64,000 nucleotides of DNA from Rapana venosa. Taxonomy: Eukaryota > Mollusca > Gastropoda > Neogastropoda > Muricidae. Under the pieces are notes generated by a model, which was not told where the DNA came from, searched no databases, and saw only the letters and a program-made list of their open reading frames with translations. The translations under genes and the position numbers were made by a program. The DNA lies in the NCBI GenBank assembly GCA_028751875.1, contig CM054154.1, positions 55,825,679 through 55,889,678 on the forward strand, in the 5' to 3' direction. Positions within the stretch are counted from its first letter, which is position 1; the number at the start of each line of letters is the position of its first letter. This document shows, piece by piece, positions 54,700-64,000 of this stretch.

Positions 54700-54934
54700 G
54701 TCAGTCTCTGTGTGTGTGTGTCTGTGTGTGTGTGAGAAAGATCATAGAAATATGTGTGTGTATATGAGAAGGATCCACAAAGTTTTCTCTGGTGAGTGAC
54801 CCTCTTGATTGTATGTGTGTGTGTGTGCGTGATCATTCATGCAAATTGCTTTTGTAAACAGTTGTGTATAACTGGTTGTGGAACTGGATGCTTAGGAAGG
54901 ATGTACAGCTGAAGTCTTTTGGTTGGAGAGACCA

Positions 54935-55240
54935 TTGTCCTGTTTAAACAACAGCGGGAGAGACCATTGTCCTGTTTAAACAACAGCGTGAGAGACCATT
55001 GTCCTGTTTAAACAACAGCGTGAGAGACCATTGTCCTGTTTAAACAACAGCGTGAGAGACCATTGTCCTGTTTAAACAACAGCTGTGAGAGACCATTGTC
55101 CTGTTTAAACAACAGCGGGGTTGTTGGACCTTTATGAAAGACCATTGTCCTGTTTAAACAACAGCGGGGTAGTTGAACCTTTATGAAAGACCATTGTCCT
55201 GTTTAAACAACAGCGGGGTTGTTGAACCTTTATGAAAGAC
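54935..55240. repeat. 32-bp minisatellite, 9 copies
   Basis: The unit is gagagaccattgtcctgttt and aaacaacagcgt. The last three units carry a longer insert, ggttgttgaacctttatgaa. Confidence 0.95.
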
Positions 55241-55264
55241 CATGAATAGAAACAGTCTGAGGTT

Positions 55265-55810
55265 GGTGTGGCATACACATATGATAATAATAATAATGAA
55301 TGGAATTTATATAGCACTATATCTTGATAAAACAAATCAAAGTGCTTGCATACAACACACCCATACATACAACCAATACCAAGTAACAGAGCTCACAAAT
55401 TCAAATGTTCACACACAATGCATGCGTGCGCGTGCACACACGCACCCACACGCGCACAGGTTTTACACTTTGGCAGGGTGGTGAGGATTTCAGCTGTTGA
55501 AGGCAGGGACAAGTTTGAGATGAAACAGGAGGGAAAAATCTTAGGTTTGGAATAAATATGTCTTGAGGCTGAATTCAAAAGTGTCATAAGTAAGCTTTTG
55601 GCGAAGGGAGAGAGGGAGGTCATTCCAGATCACTGGACCAGAAACAGAGAAAGAGCGACAGCCAACAGTGGACTGGTTGAATCTAGGTATTTGTAAGCAC
55701 AGGGTATCTGCACCAGAGCGGAGGGAATGAGGAGTGTATAGGTGAAGACAGTCACAGAGGTAGGAGGGAGCTGTTTTGTGGAGACACTTGTAACAGAGGG
55801 TACTGATCTT
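55265..55810 (+). repeat. Dispersed repeat C, long copy (+)
   Basis: It starts aatggaatttatatagcact and continues through caggttttacactttggcag to ggagacacttgtaacagagg. The inverse of its first half is at 4270-4600. About 545 bp, with no frame recognised; possibly a LINE 3' end or long SINE. Confidence 0.75.
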
Positions 55811-55882
55811 ATAGCTTACAACAAATCACTGTAGTTTGTGTTAACAGGAAGCTGGCTGATGGTGTAAAGTGTGTGTTTACAG

Positions 55883-55984
55883 GAGCTGGGTTTACACTGT
55901 AAACTTCAGAAGGGCAGTCTGGACATCTCCCTGTACGCTCCTTACTGGCTTCTGAACAAGACTGGACGCACACTGCACTACAGG
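55883..55984 (+). CDS. VPS13: VPS13 exon 17 of window (SHR-BD core)
   Basis: 34 codons, phase 0. The acceptor is gtgtgtttacag and the donor gtccgt. The product is ELGLHCKLQKGSLDISL then YAPYWLLNKTGRTLHYR. 'Y-A-P-Y-W-x-x-N-K-T-G-x-x-L-x-Y' is the SHR-binding/VAB hallmark conserved from yeast to human and the firmest single proof of family membership in the window. Confidence 0.98.
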
Positions 55985-56214
55985 GTCCGTCTGTCTGTCT
56001 GTTCATCTGTCTGTCTGTCAGCAGCAGTCTTTCTTCTGTCTGTCTGCTTGTCCATCCATGTATCTGTCAGCAGAGTTGTCTTTTCTTGTGCGTGTGTCTG
56101 GCATTGTCTGAAATTTTGTTCTTCAATCTTCTATGGATGCATCATAGAATGTGTGTGGTGTTGTGGTTTGTTGTGGTGTGTGTGTGTGAACAGGCATACA
56201 TGCACAAAAACATG

Positions 56215-56280
56215 CAGCTATATGGGGACCCCCCCCCACACACACACACGCACACGCACACACACACACATGCACACAAC
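56215..56280. repeat. CA dinucleotide repeat
   Basis: An imperfect (CA)n run after a run of C. Confidence 0.9.
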
Positions 56281-56432
56281 ATTGTCACACAGTCGTATTC
56301 AGATTGACATATTCTTTATCTGTTGTCGTCATTGTTGGTTGTACTAGTGCTGTTCACATTGCAGATACTTACCATGTGGCTTTCTTCGTTGTCATTGGCT
56401 AATACTTTATCACCGTTGTCGTTCAACTGTAG

Positions 56433-56531
56433 GGGTCAGAGCAAGACACGCCGATCGAACATCCGCCGGAAGGCAATCAGCTGATTCTCTTCTCCTTCAA
56501 GGGCAAGTCATTCTTCGGTGGCAAGAAAAAG
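56433..56531 (+). CDS. VPS13: VPS13 exon 18 of window
   Basis: 33 codons, phase 0. The acceptor is gttcaactgtag and the donor gtaagg. The product is GSEQDTPIEHPPEGNQLILF then SFKGKSFFGGKKK. The 'L-F-S-F-x-x-K-x-F-F' followed by a lysine run is the segment immediately after the 'APYW' motif in VPS13A/C proteins. Confidence 0.94.
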
Positions 56532-56594
56532 GTAAGGGAGTGGCTTCCCTTGGAAGTTGCATCTGTAAGGGGGGAGCATGGAAGACTTTGAATT

Positions 56595-56830
56595 TTTCGA
56601 AAGAAGCGGGAAAGTATCTGATATAATTATTGTTGTTGAATCATTTCAGTGATAGCGGGAAAGCATCTGATATAATTATTGTTGTTGATGTTGAATCATT
56701 TCAGTGATAGCATCATGTTCTTCTGTAAAGCATTGGAACAGGATTCTTTTATCTGATATGATAATTATTGTTGTTGATGTTGAATCATTTCAGTGATAGC
56801 ATCATGTTCTTCTGTAGAGCATTAGAACAG
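56595..56830. repeat. Tandem repeat of 70-120 bp, 3-4 copies
   Basis: atataattattgttgttgat and gaatcatttcagtgatagca recur; two copies share the longer atcatgttcttctgta extension. Confidence 0.9.
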
Positions 56831-57165
56831 GCTTCCTTTCTTTCTTTGAAAAATGGGGTTTTACTGCCGTCTTAGTCCATCATTTCCTTTTCTTCTTTTT
56901 GCGGTCTTCATTCTCTTAAGATAGAAGGAATTGTGGGTGTTTTCTCTTTTGGGATGACAGTAGGTGTTCCTAGAGTCAACTGCTTGTTTTTGAGTGGTGT
57001 TTTCTGTTTTGGGATGACAAATTTGTGACCACAATCATACGTTTGTTGTTATGGTGTGTTATGGTATCTTGGGATGACGTAGTTGGTGATATAAATGTGG
57101 GTGTGTTTTGATATAGTGTTGTATTTTTTTTGTGGGGTGGGGTTTGTTTGTGTGAGTGTGTTCTT
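56831..57165 (+). other. Intronic sequence with decayed repeats
   Basis: gttttctcttttgggatgac and gttttctgttttgggatgac repeat with about 60-base spacing; otherwise unique. Confidence 0.5.
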
Positions 57166-57512
57166 GCAGCTGGTGTCTGAGGTGAGTGTGGTGTTGTTGT
57201 TTGTGGTTGCTGGGGTCTGAAGATGATGGAAGGGGGTGTTGTGTTGTGTGTGTCATCACTGTGTGTGTGTGTGAGTGTGTTATGCATGCTGGTGTTGAGG
57301 TGAGTGTGGTGGTTGTTGTTTGTGTGCTGGGGGTTGAAAGATGATGGGGGGTGTTGGTGTTGTGTGTGTCATCACTGTGTGTGTGTGTGTGTGAGTGTGT
57401 TACTGCATGCTGGTGTCTGAGGTGAGTGTGGTGGTGGTTGTTTTGTGTGCTGGGGGTCTGAAAGAAGATGGAGGCGGGTGTTGGTGTTGTGTGTGTCATC
57501 ACTGTGTGCGTG
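57166..57512. repeat. About 118-bp minisatellite, 3 copies
   Basis: ggtgtctgaggtgagtgtgg ... gtgtgtcatcactgtgtgtg. Each unit contains ggtgagtgtgg, a donor-like string. Confidence 0.9.
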
Positions 57513-57639
57513 AGTGTGAGCTGTGTCCTGTTTGAATTGTGCTTCTTCGCCATATGTCGTGTTCTGTTCTTGTTGTATGGCCAGGAACATCAATTTGTTC
57601 ACCTTCACTCCACACTCGCTCATGTACGTGCCTACACAC

Positions 57640-57770
57640 ACAGACACGTAGTGTGCACATACACTCATGCGCAGTGCACATGATGCACACAGGCACACAC
57701 GCGCATGCACGCTCGCGCACACATATGCGTGCACACACACACACACACACACACTTACACACACCCCCAC
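57640..57770. repeat. CA/GC-rich alternating repeat
   Basis: cacacgcgcatgcacgctcg and a pure (CA)n run, alternating purine-pyrimidine throughout, so capable of Z-DNA. Confidence 0.85.
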
Positions 57771-57900
57771 CTATTGTTAGCCTCACATCATGGTATGCAG
57801 AACAGCAAGCCACTCTCCTAAACTGTGTGCTCGTCTGTACTGCTGCCTCCATGAAGAAAATAATGTCCCCATGTGTCTTCTTCCCTCCCTCCTGACCAAG

Positions 57901-57975
57901 GAAAAAGATGGCGAGAAGGGGGACAGCGACAAGAAGTCAAAGGAGAAAGTTCGCGAAATGAAGCAAGCCGGGAAA
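57901..57975 (+). CDS. VPS13: VPS13 exon 19 of window (charged linker)
   Basis: 25 codons, phase 0. The acceptor is cctgaccaag with a good C/T tract before it; the donor is gtaggt. The product is EKDGEKGDSDKKSKEKVREM then KQAGK, a lysine-rich linker continuing the KKK end of the previous exon. It has no strong motif, so this is the least certain exon; the splice sites, phase and charge continuity support it. No later exon is visible before 64000. Confidence 0.65.
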
Positions 57976-58129
57976 GTAGGTCAAGGTCATGGAAGGGCAA
58001 GGTCGAAGCCCAGTGACCTTTTCTTTCTCTTTAATTGGCTCTTTGATGTCTGCAGCACGGCAGTCCACTTCTACTAACCCCATGTGTAGTGATGCATTTT
58101 GGGAATGCTGCTTCTCTCTCTTGCTTTTT

Positions 58130-58168
58130 TTTCTGTTCTTTTCTTTTCTTTTCTTTTCTTTTCTTTTG
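58130..58168. repeat. TTTTC repeat
   Basis: ttcttttcttttcttttctt run. Confidence 0.9.
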
Positions 58169-58334
58169 TGCCTTCCTGGGTCCACAGAGTTGTTTCCCCT
58201 TTAATTTTGTTAGTCTGAGTTTATTAACACGCACCTGTAGTTCTTGGGTTTGATGTCTAGTCTGGCATGGGATGTGTGTGAATTGTTGCAGTACGTAACA
58301 ATCTGTCTTTGGTTCATTGTTGCTTCTGTCATGC

Positions 58335-58353
58335 TGACTGGCTGACTGACTGA

Positions 58354-58394
<41 letters not shown>

Positions 58395-58470
58395 TGACTG
58401 ACTGGCTGGCTGGCTGACTGACTGGCTGACTGACTGACTGGCTGACTGACTGACTGACTGCCTGACTGGT
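58335..58470. repeat. CTGG/CTGA tetranucleotide repeat
   Basis: ggctggctggctggctggct and gactgactgactg blocks, interleaved. Confidence 0.96.
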
Positions 58471-58599
58471 AGAGAAAGTGAAGAGTCTAGGCAGTGGTGT
58501 CTGCTGAATGCTTTTGATTTATGAAGGAGTCGTAGGTTTTTCTGTTCTTTGGAAAAAGTGACTTCTTGTTTTTGTTCTGAAAGTTTTGTCTGCTCGTTG

Positions 58600-60515
58600 A
58601 TACATTCACACAAAGAAGTGGTATTTCCCCATATACGTTCACACAAAGGAGTGGTATTTCCCCCTTATACGTTCACACAAAGGAGTGGTATTCCCCCTTA
58701 TACATTCACACAAAGAAGTGGTATTTCCCCCTTATACATTCACACAAAGAAGTGGTATTTCCCCATATATGTTCATACAAAGAAGTGGTATTTCCCCCTT
58801 ATACGTTCACACAAAGAAGTGGTATTCCCCCTTATACGTTCGCACAAAGGAGTGGTATTTCCCCATATACGTTCACACAAAGAAGTGGTGTTTCCCCTTA
58901 TACATTCAGACGAAGTGGTGTTTCCCCCTTATACATTCACACAAAGAAGTGGTGTTTCCCCCTTATACGTTCACACAAAGAAGTGGTATTTCCCCCTTAT
59001 ACGTTCACACAAAGTGGTGTTTCCCCATATATGTTCACACAAAGAAGTGGTATTTCCCCATATACGTTCACACAAAGAAGTGGTATTTCCCCCTTATGCA
59101 TTCACACAAAGTGGTATTTCCCCCTTATACGTTCACACAAAGGAGTGGCATTTCCCCTTATACGTTCACACAAAGGAGTGGTATTTCCCCCTTATACGTT
59201 CACACAAAGAAGTGGTATTCCCCCCTTATACATTCACACAAAGAAGTGGTATTCCCCCTTATACGTTCACACAAAGGAGTGGTATTTCCCCCTTATACGT
59301 TCACACAAAGGAGTGGCATTTCCCCTTATACGTTCACACAAAGGAGTGGTATTTCCCCCTTATACGTTCACACAAAGAAGTGGTATTCCCCCTTATACGT
59401 TCACACAAAGAAGTGGTATTCCCCCTTATACATTCACACAGAGAAGTGGTACCCCCCACCCCCCCCACTCCCCTTATACGTTCACACAAAGAAGTGGTAT
59501 TTCCCCCTTGTACGTTCACACAAGAAGTGTATTTTCCCCCCCTTTATGCTTCACACAAAGGTGGTATTTCCCCTTATACATTCGCACAAAGTGGTGTTTC
59601 CCCCTTATACGTTCACACAAAGAAGTGGTATTTCCCCCCTTATGCGTTCACACAAAGAAGTGGTATTTCCCCATATACATTCACACAAAGTGATATTTTC
59701 CCCTTATACTTTCACACAAAGTGGTATTTCCCCCTTGTACATTCACTCAGAGAAATGGTATTTCCCCCTTATACATTCACACAGAGAAGTGGTATGTTCT
59801 CTTATGCATTCACATAAAGAAGTGGTATTTCCCCCTTGCACATTCACACAAAGAAGTGGTATTTCCCCCTTATACATCCACACAAAGAAGTTGTATTTCC
59901 CCCTTATACGTCCACACAAAGAAGTGTTGTCCCCCCCCCCCCCTTTATACATCCACACAAAGAAGTGGTATCACCATGTATTCACACAAAGAAGTGGTGT
60001 TTTCCCTTGTACATTCACACAAAGAAGTGGTGTTTTCCCCCTTGTACATTCACACAAAGAAGTGGTGTTTCCCCTTGTACATTCACACAAAGAAGTGGTG
60101 TTTCCCCCTTATACATTCACACAGAGAAGTGGTATTTCCCCCTTATACATTCACACAAAGAAGTGGCGTTTCCCCTTGTACATTCACACAAAGAAGTGGT
60201 GTTTCCCCCTTGTACATTCACACAAAGAAGTGGTGTTTCCCCCTTGTACATTCACACAAAGGAGTGGTATTTCCCCCTTATACATTCACACAGAGAAGTA
60301 TTTCCCCCTTGTACATTCACACAAAGAAGTGGTATTTCCCTTTATGTATTCACACAGAGAAGTGGTATTTTCCCCTTATACATTCACACAAAGAAGTGGT
60401 ATTTTCCCCTTATACATTCACACAAAGAAGTGGTATTTTCCCCTTATACATTCACACAAAGAAGTGGTATTTCCCCCTTATACATTCACACAGAGAAGTG
60501 GTATTTCCCCTTACT
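58600..60515. repeat. 34-bp minisatellite, about 57 copies
   Basis: The unit is cacacaaagaagtggtattt then cccccttatacgtt. Because 34 is not a multiple of 3, a 34-residue repeat reads through the array, giving uninterrupted + strand frames of several hundred codons. The 3' half uses ttgtacatt and gtgtttcc variants. Intronic position and lack of splice context argue against coding. Confidence 0.97.
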
Positions 60516-61030
60516 CACAAAAGGATTCCTATCTCAACAGAGAATGTATTTCTGTAGGCCGGATGTTTTGTAGACAGGCAGTTTGTTTTCTCTTGTAGTA
60601 TTGTCTGCTTCACTTTTTAAAAATAATTTAAGAAGCAAATTTTTGTTGGTCTTGTATAGCATTGTCTGCTTCATTAGAAAAATGTTGGAGAAGCATTTTT
60701 TTTTTCGTTTATAGCAATTGTGTGCTTTTTTGTGTTAGTTTAAGGAGCGACATTTTTGTTTTCTTAAATAAGAAGCACAGGTTTTTTTCTATCATGGTAC
60801 TGTCTGCTTAATTTTTTCTTTGAAGGAGCCTTTTTTCTTGTGTTCATAAGGAGTGATATTGTTTTGTATATTAGAAGCAATGTTTCTGCGTCTTGCTGCA
60901 AATAGCGTAACCCGCACTGATGGGCCCGACTGTGAAGATACGGCACTGTTAATTGTCAGTGTGTGTTTTTGGACTTTGTGTGGATAAGTGACTATTTACC
61001 TGAAAAACACAGTTTTGCCCGAAAACAAAA
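60516..61030 (+). other. Unique intronic sequence
   Basis: Loose recurrence of 'attgtctgctt' and 'aggagc' words with 60-70-base spacing, perhaps a very old repeat. No exon. Confidence 0.5.
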
Positions 61031-61034
61031 AAAA

Positions 61035-61114
61035 ATGGGGGGGGGGGGGGGGGGGGGGGGGGGTTTTTTTTTTGGGGGGAAATTTTTTCTTTTGGAAAAG
61101 GGGGGGGGGGGGTT

Positions 61115-61168
<54 letters not shown>

Positions 61169-61300
61169 AAAGGGGGTTTTGGGGGGGGGGGGGGGGGGAG
61201 GGAAAAGGGGGGGGGGGGGGTTTTGGGGTGTGTTTGGGGGTTAATGCAATTGATGGGGGGGGGGGGGGGAGAAATGAAGGGGGGGGGGGGGGGGGGGGGA
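61035..61300. repeat. G homopolymer-dominated stretch, suspect sequence
   Basis: Multiple G runs of 10 to over 40 bases with tttt and aaaa islands. On its face it looks like collapsed, error-prone long-read consensus over a G-rich tandem repeat. Confidence 0.9.
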
Positions 61301-61329
61301 TTACAGACAAATTTTTGGGTTTAACTTTT

Positions 61330-62870
61330 AGTAAATGAAGGGGGTGTGAGGGTTAATTTAAAAAGTATTAAATTTGGGCAAATGAAACATGACAAAACTG
61401 TTTAAATGACGTAACATGAAGGGTGTGTTGGGAGTTACACGACAATTTTGATGGTGTTAAAATGGCGTCAAAATAAGGGTGTGTTGGGGTTACATAAAAA
61501 ATTGGGGGTTTAAAATGACGTCAAAATGAAGGGGTGTATGGTTTGTTCACAAAAATGATTTTAAATGCGTCAAAAGAGGGGGGTGTTGGGAGTTACACTG
61601 ACTATGAGGTGTTAAATGACCCACATGAAGGGTGGGATGGGGTTTTCATGACAAAAAACGTTTAACATGACGTCAAGAAGGGTGTGTTGGGAGTTACATG
61701 ACAATACTGTATTAAATGACCAACATTAAGGGTGGTATGGGGTTTCATGCAAAATGTATTAACAGCGTCAACATGAAAGGGTGGTAGGGGTTACCTGAAA
61801 AAATTTTTTTAACGTGCGTAACATGAAGGGGGGGTATGGTAGTTTCACGACAATACGTATTAACTGACGAAAAATGAAGGGTGTGTATGGTAGTTACCTG
61901 ACAATAATGATGGTTTAACAGACGTAACATGAAGGGTGTGTATGGTATTTAATGACAAAAGTTATTAACATGCGTCAAAATGAAAGGGTGTGTTTGGTGT
62001 TCCTGACAAAACGGTTTTTAACATGCGTCAAATGAAGGGTTGTATGGTGTTACACGACCCAAAAATTTTAACAGACGTAACATGAAGGGGGTGTAGGTAT
62101 TTATAGACAATAGATGGTTTAACATACGCAACATGAGGGGGTTTTTTATGGTAGTTTTCACTACAAAAATTGGGAAAAAATGCGCAACTGAAGGGGGTTA
62201 TGGTAGTTCACTGACATACTGTATTAACTGCGTCAACATGAAGGGTGTGTTGGGATTACATGAAAATATGGGGTTTAACATGGTCAAAAGAAGGGGTGTT
62301 TTGGGGTTACACTGACAATATGTTTTAACATGAGCACATGAGGGGGGTATGGTTGTTAACTGACAAATACTGTTTAATTTACGTCAAATGAAAGGGGGTG
62401 TATGGTGTTCATGACAATAATTTTGGTTTAACTGGCGAAAAATGAAGGGTGTGTAGGTAGTTTACGACAATAGATGGTGAACTGCGAAAAGGGGGTGTGT
62501 TGGGGGTTTTCTGACAATAATGATGGTGTTAAAATACTCAACATGAAGGGTGTGTATGGTAGTTACACTGACAATTGTTTAAATGCGCAACTGAAGGGTG
62601 GTATGGTATTACACGACAATAATGTTTAAAATGCGTCAACATAGGGGGGTGTTGGTAGTTACAGCAATAAATTTGGGGGTTTTTGACGCAACTGAAGGGT
62701 GTGTATGGTAGTTACATGCAAAACTGTATTTCATGACGTCACCCTGAAGGGTGTGTATGGGAGTTACACTGACAAAAATGATGGGTTAAATGGTCACTGA
62801 AAGGGTTGTAGGGTTACACTGACTACTGATTACAGAGCAACATGAAGGGTGTGTTAGGTGTTAAATGACC
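61330..62870. repeat. Ragged 55-60-bp minisatellite
   Basis: Best units read aacatgaagggtgtgtatgg, tagttacactgacaataatg, atggtgttaaca. Almost every unit has different one-base deletions or extra bases, a pattern typical of unpolished reads rather than biological drift. Confidence 0.88.
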
Positions 62871-62984
62871 CAAACGTAAACTGGGGAACAGAAGGGGGTT
62901 TTAGGACCGACCAAAAAAAAACCGAAAAACAACAGAAAAAGGAACCACGGGCAATACGAAAATGGCAAAAAAGGGGGGGAAAAA

Positions 62985-63335
62985 CACAAACAAAACGGCA
63001 ACAAAGGGGAAAAACACGAAAAAAAAAGAAAACAACAACAAAGAAAAAATGACAAAACAAAGAAAAACAACAACAACAAAAACAAAGAAAAAACACAACA
63101 ACAAAGAAAAAAGACAACAACAAAGAAAAAACACAACAACAAAGAAAAAACGACAACAACAAAGAAAAAACGACAACAACAAAGAAAAAACGACAACAAC
63201 AAAGAAAAACAACAACAAAGAAAAAAACAAAACAAAGAAAAAACGACAACAACAAAGAAAAAACGAACAACAACAACAAAAAAAAACAACAAAGAAAAAA
63301 GATAACAACAACAAAGAAAAAACAACCAAAAGGCA
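62985..63335. repeat. A-rich AAC/AAAGAAAA repeat
   Basis: gacaacaacaaagaaaaaac units of about 20 bases, about 15 copies. Confidence 0.93.
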
Positions 63336-63404
63336 TTGATAAGCAATACTTGTGAGCAGTGAAAGAAATTAGCAACTAGCTGGGGTAAAAGGAGTGTAAA
63401 GATT

Positions 63405-64000
63405 GGATTAGAACATAGCTGTGTGTGAGAGTGTAGATAGGGTAGGGGTGTTGGAAATAGTGTGTTGAGAAAAGCTGTGTGGGGTGTTAAGATAGTGGTG
63501 AGGGGTGTTGAGAAGATAGTGGTGTTGAGAAGGTAGCTGTGTGGGGTGTTAAGATAGTTGAGTGGTGTTGAAGAAGTGGTGTTGAGAAAAAGTGTGGAGT
63601 AAGATGTGGATGGGGTGTTGAGAAGATAGTGTGTGGGGTGTGTAAGAATAGTGGTGAGGGTGTTAGAAGATAGTGGTGTGATGTAAGAGTAGTGTGTGGG
63701 GTGTATGATAGTGGTGAGGGGTGTTGAGAAGATAGTGGTGGGGTGTTGTGAAGATAGTGTGTGAGGGTGTTGTGAAGATAGTGGTGAGGGGTGTTGTGAA
63801 GATAGTGGTGAGGGTGTTGAGAAGATTAGTGTGTGAGGGTGTTTGTGAAGATAAGTGGGGTGTTGTGAAGGTAGCTGTGAGGGGTGTGTGAAGATAGTGG
63901 TGAGGGGTGTTGTGAAGATAGTGTGTGAGGGGTGTTGTGAAGATAGTGGTGAGGGGTTGTGAAGATAGTGGTGAGGGGTGTTGTGAAGATAGTGGTGAGG
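63405..64000. repeat. 24-27-bp minisatellite, cut by window end
   Basis: The unit is gtgttgtgaagatagtggtg and aggg, with ragged units on the left side. Confidence 0.93.

Larger units (their letters stand above)
2097..57975 (+). other. VPS13: VPS13-family gene, partial: overview of 19 coding segments
   Basis: VPS13 proteins are long rod-like lipid transfer proteins at membrane contact sites: an N-terminal chorein domain, a hydrophobic groove of repeated beta modules, a VAB (SHR-BD) adaptor-binding domain and a C-terminal ATG2-C/PH part. The segments here translate to about 794 residues with recognisable family landmarks in order: an acidic linker, ISDIVLNISPATI, CKFWFLE, VKLPSL-like and RNWSS sequence, YYNEKLAVWEPLIEP, CNQTGYDIVLKL, HNLLPLPVKYML, YAPYWLLNKTG and FSFKGKSFFGGKKK. 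Splice phases agree at every junction (0 throughout, except phase 1 between 20505 and 21482 and phase 2 between 40553 and 42308). The start of the gene is upstream and its end downstream. A/C-type rather than B- or D-type is my impression from memory and is not proven. Confidence 0.9.

Noticed and set aside
58549..60598. 637-codon protein with 34-residue repeats
   Set aside because: Intronic 34-bp minisatellite; all three + frames are open and there is no exon context. Kept only as a low-interest finding.
61035..61300. G-quadruplex island
   Set aside because: The G runs are so long and irregular that base-calling error is the more likely cause; not worth claiming until re-sequenced.
1..64000. 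New defence, biosynthetic or viral system
   Set aside because: I found no coding sequence other than VPS13 exons and transposon remnants on either strand.

Overview
The window is animal nuclear DNA. It holds the middle to C-terminal part of one large, many-exon gene on the + strand, encoding a VPS13-family bridge-type lipid transfer protein (chorein family, closest in feel to VPS13A/C). The introns are packed with tandem repeats and transposon debris. I place it in a mollusc, probably a gastropod. The grounds are dispersed tRNA-derived SINE-like repeats of a type I associate with molluscan genomes, and the minisatellite-rich introns; this is inference. There are no bacterial genes, no operons, no RNA genes other than SINE tRNA-like heads, and no CRISPR array.

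Gene layout: nineteen coding segments can be placed between 2097 and 57975. Each has an AG acceptor and a GT donor, and the reading frame carries across every junction (all introns phase 0 except one phase 1 and one phase 2). They total about 2.4 kb, under 4% of the window. The first segments (2097-4785, then 20412-33995) encode the VPS13 middle region, including the sequence LAVWEPLIEP. The later ones (36307-57975) encode the VAB/SHR-BD adaptor-binding region, recognised by repeated N-x-T-G or N-x-L-P strand motifs (CNQTGYD, HNLLPLP, YAPYWLLNKTG). The N-terminal chorein domain lies upstream of the window. The C-terminal ATG2-C/PH part lies downstream of 57975.

Intron layout: roughly half of the window is tandem repeat, in more than thirty unrelated families. 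The largest are a 33-bp array (1-850), a 50-bp array (4818-8185), a 39/43-bp array (8690-14075), a CCACA-rich tract (16365-17740), a 25/28-bp array (23160-24605), a 26-bp array (42595-46110, split by two insertions), a 58-bp array (50995-52925) and a 34-bp array (58600-60515). Several arrays carry copies of the neighbouring splice site, and two introns hold short echoes of the adjacent exon.

Mobile DNA: two 5'-truncated non-LTR retrotransposon fragments (26327-26617, with a 16-bp target-site duplication, and 27442-28100); three elements bounded by TTAA (40674-41283, 43189-43852, 44848-45945), the last piggyBac-like; one 1.6-kb element with CAGGG-type terminal inverted repeats inserted in a CTA array (34345-35943); and several dispersed SINE-like families. 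From about 61 kb to the end the sequence is noisy, with very long G runs and ragged repeats, and looks like poorly polished long-read consensus.

I did not find a new defence or enzymatic system. The most interesting material is the relationship between splice sites, exon fragments, minisatellites and TTAA-specific transposons inside this one gene.
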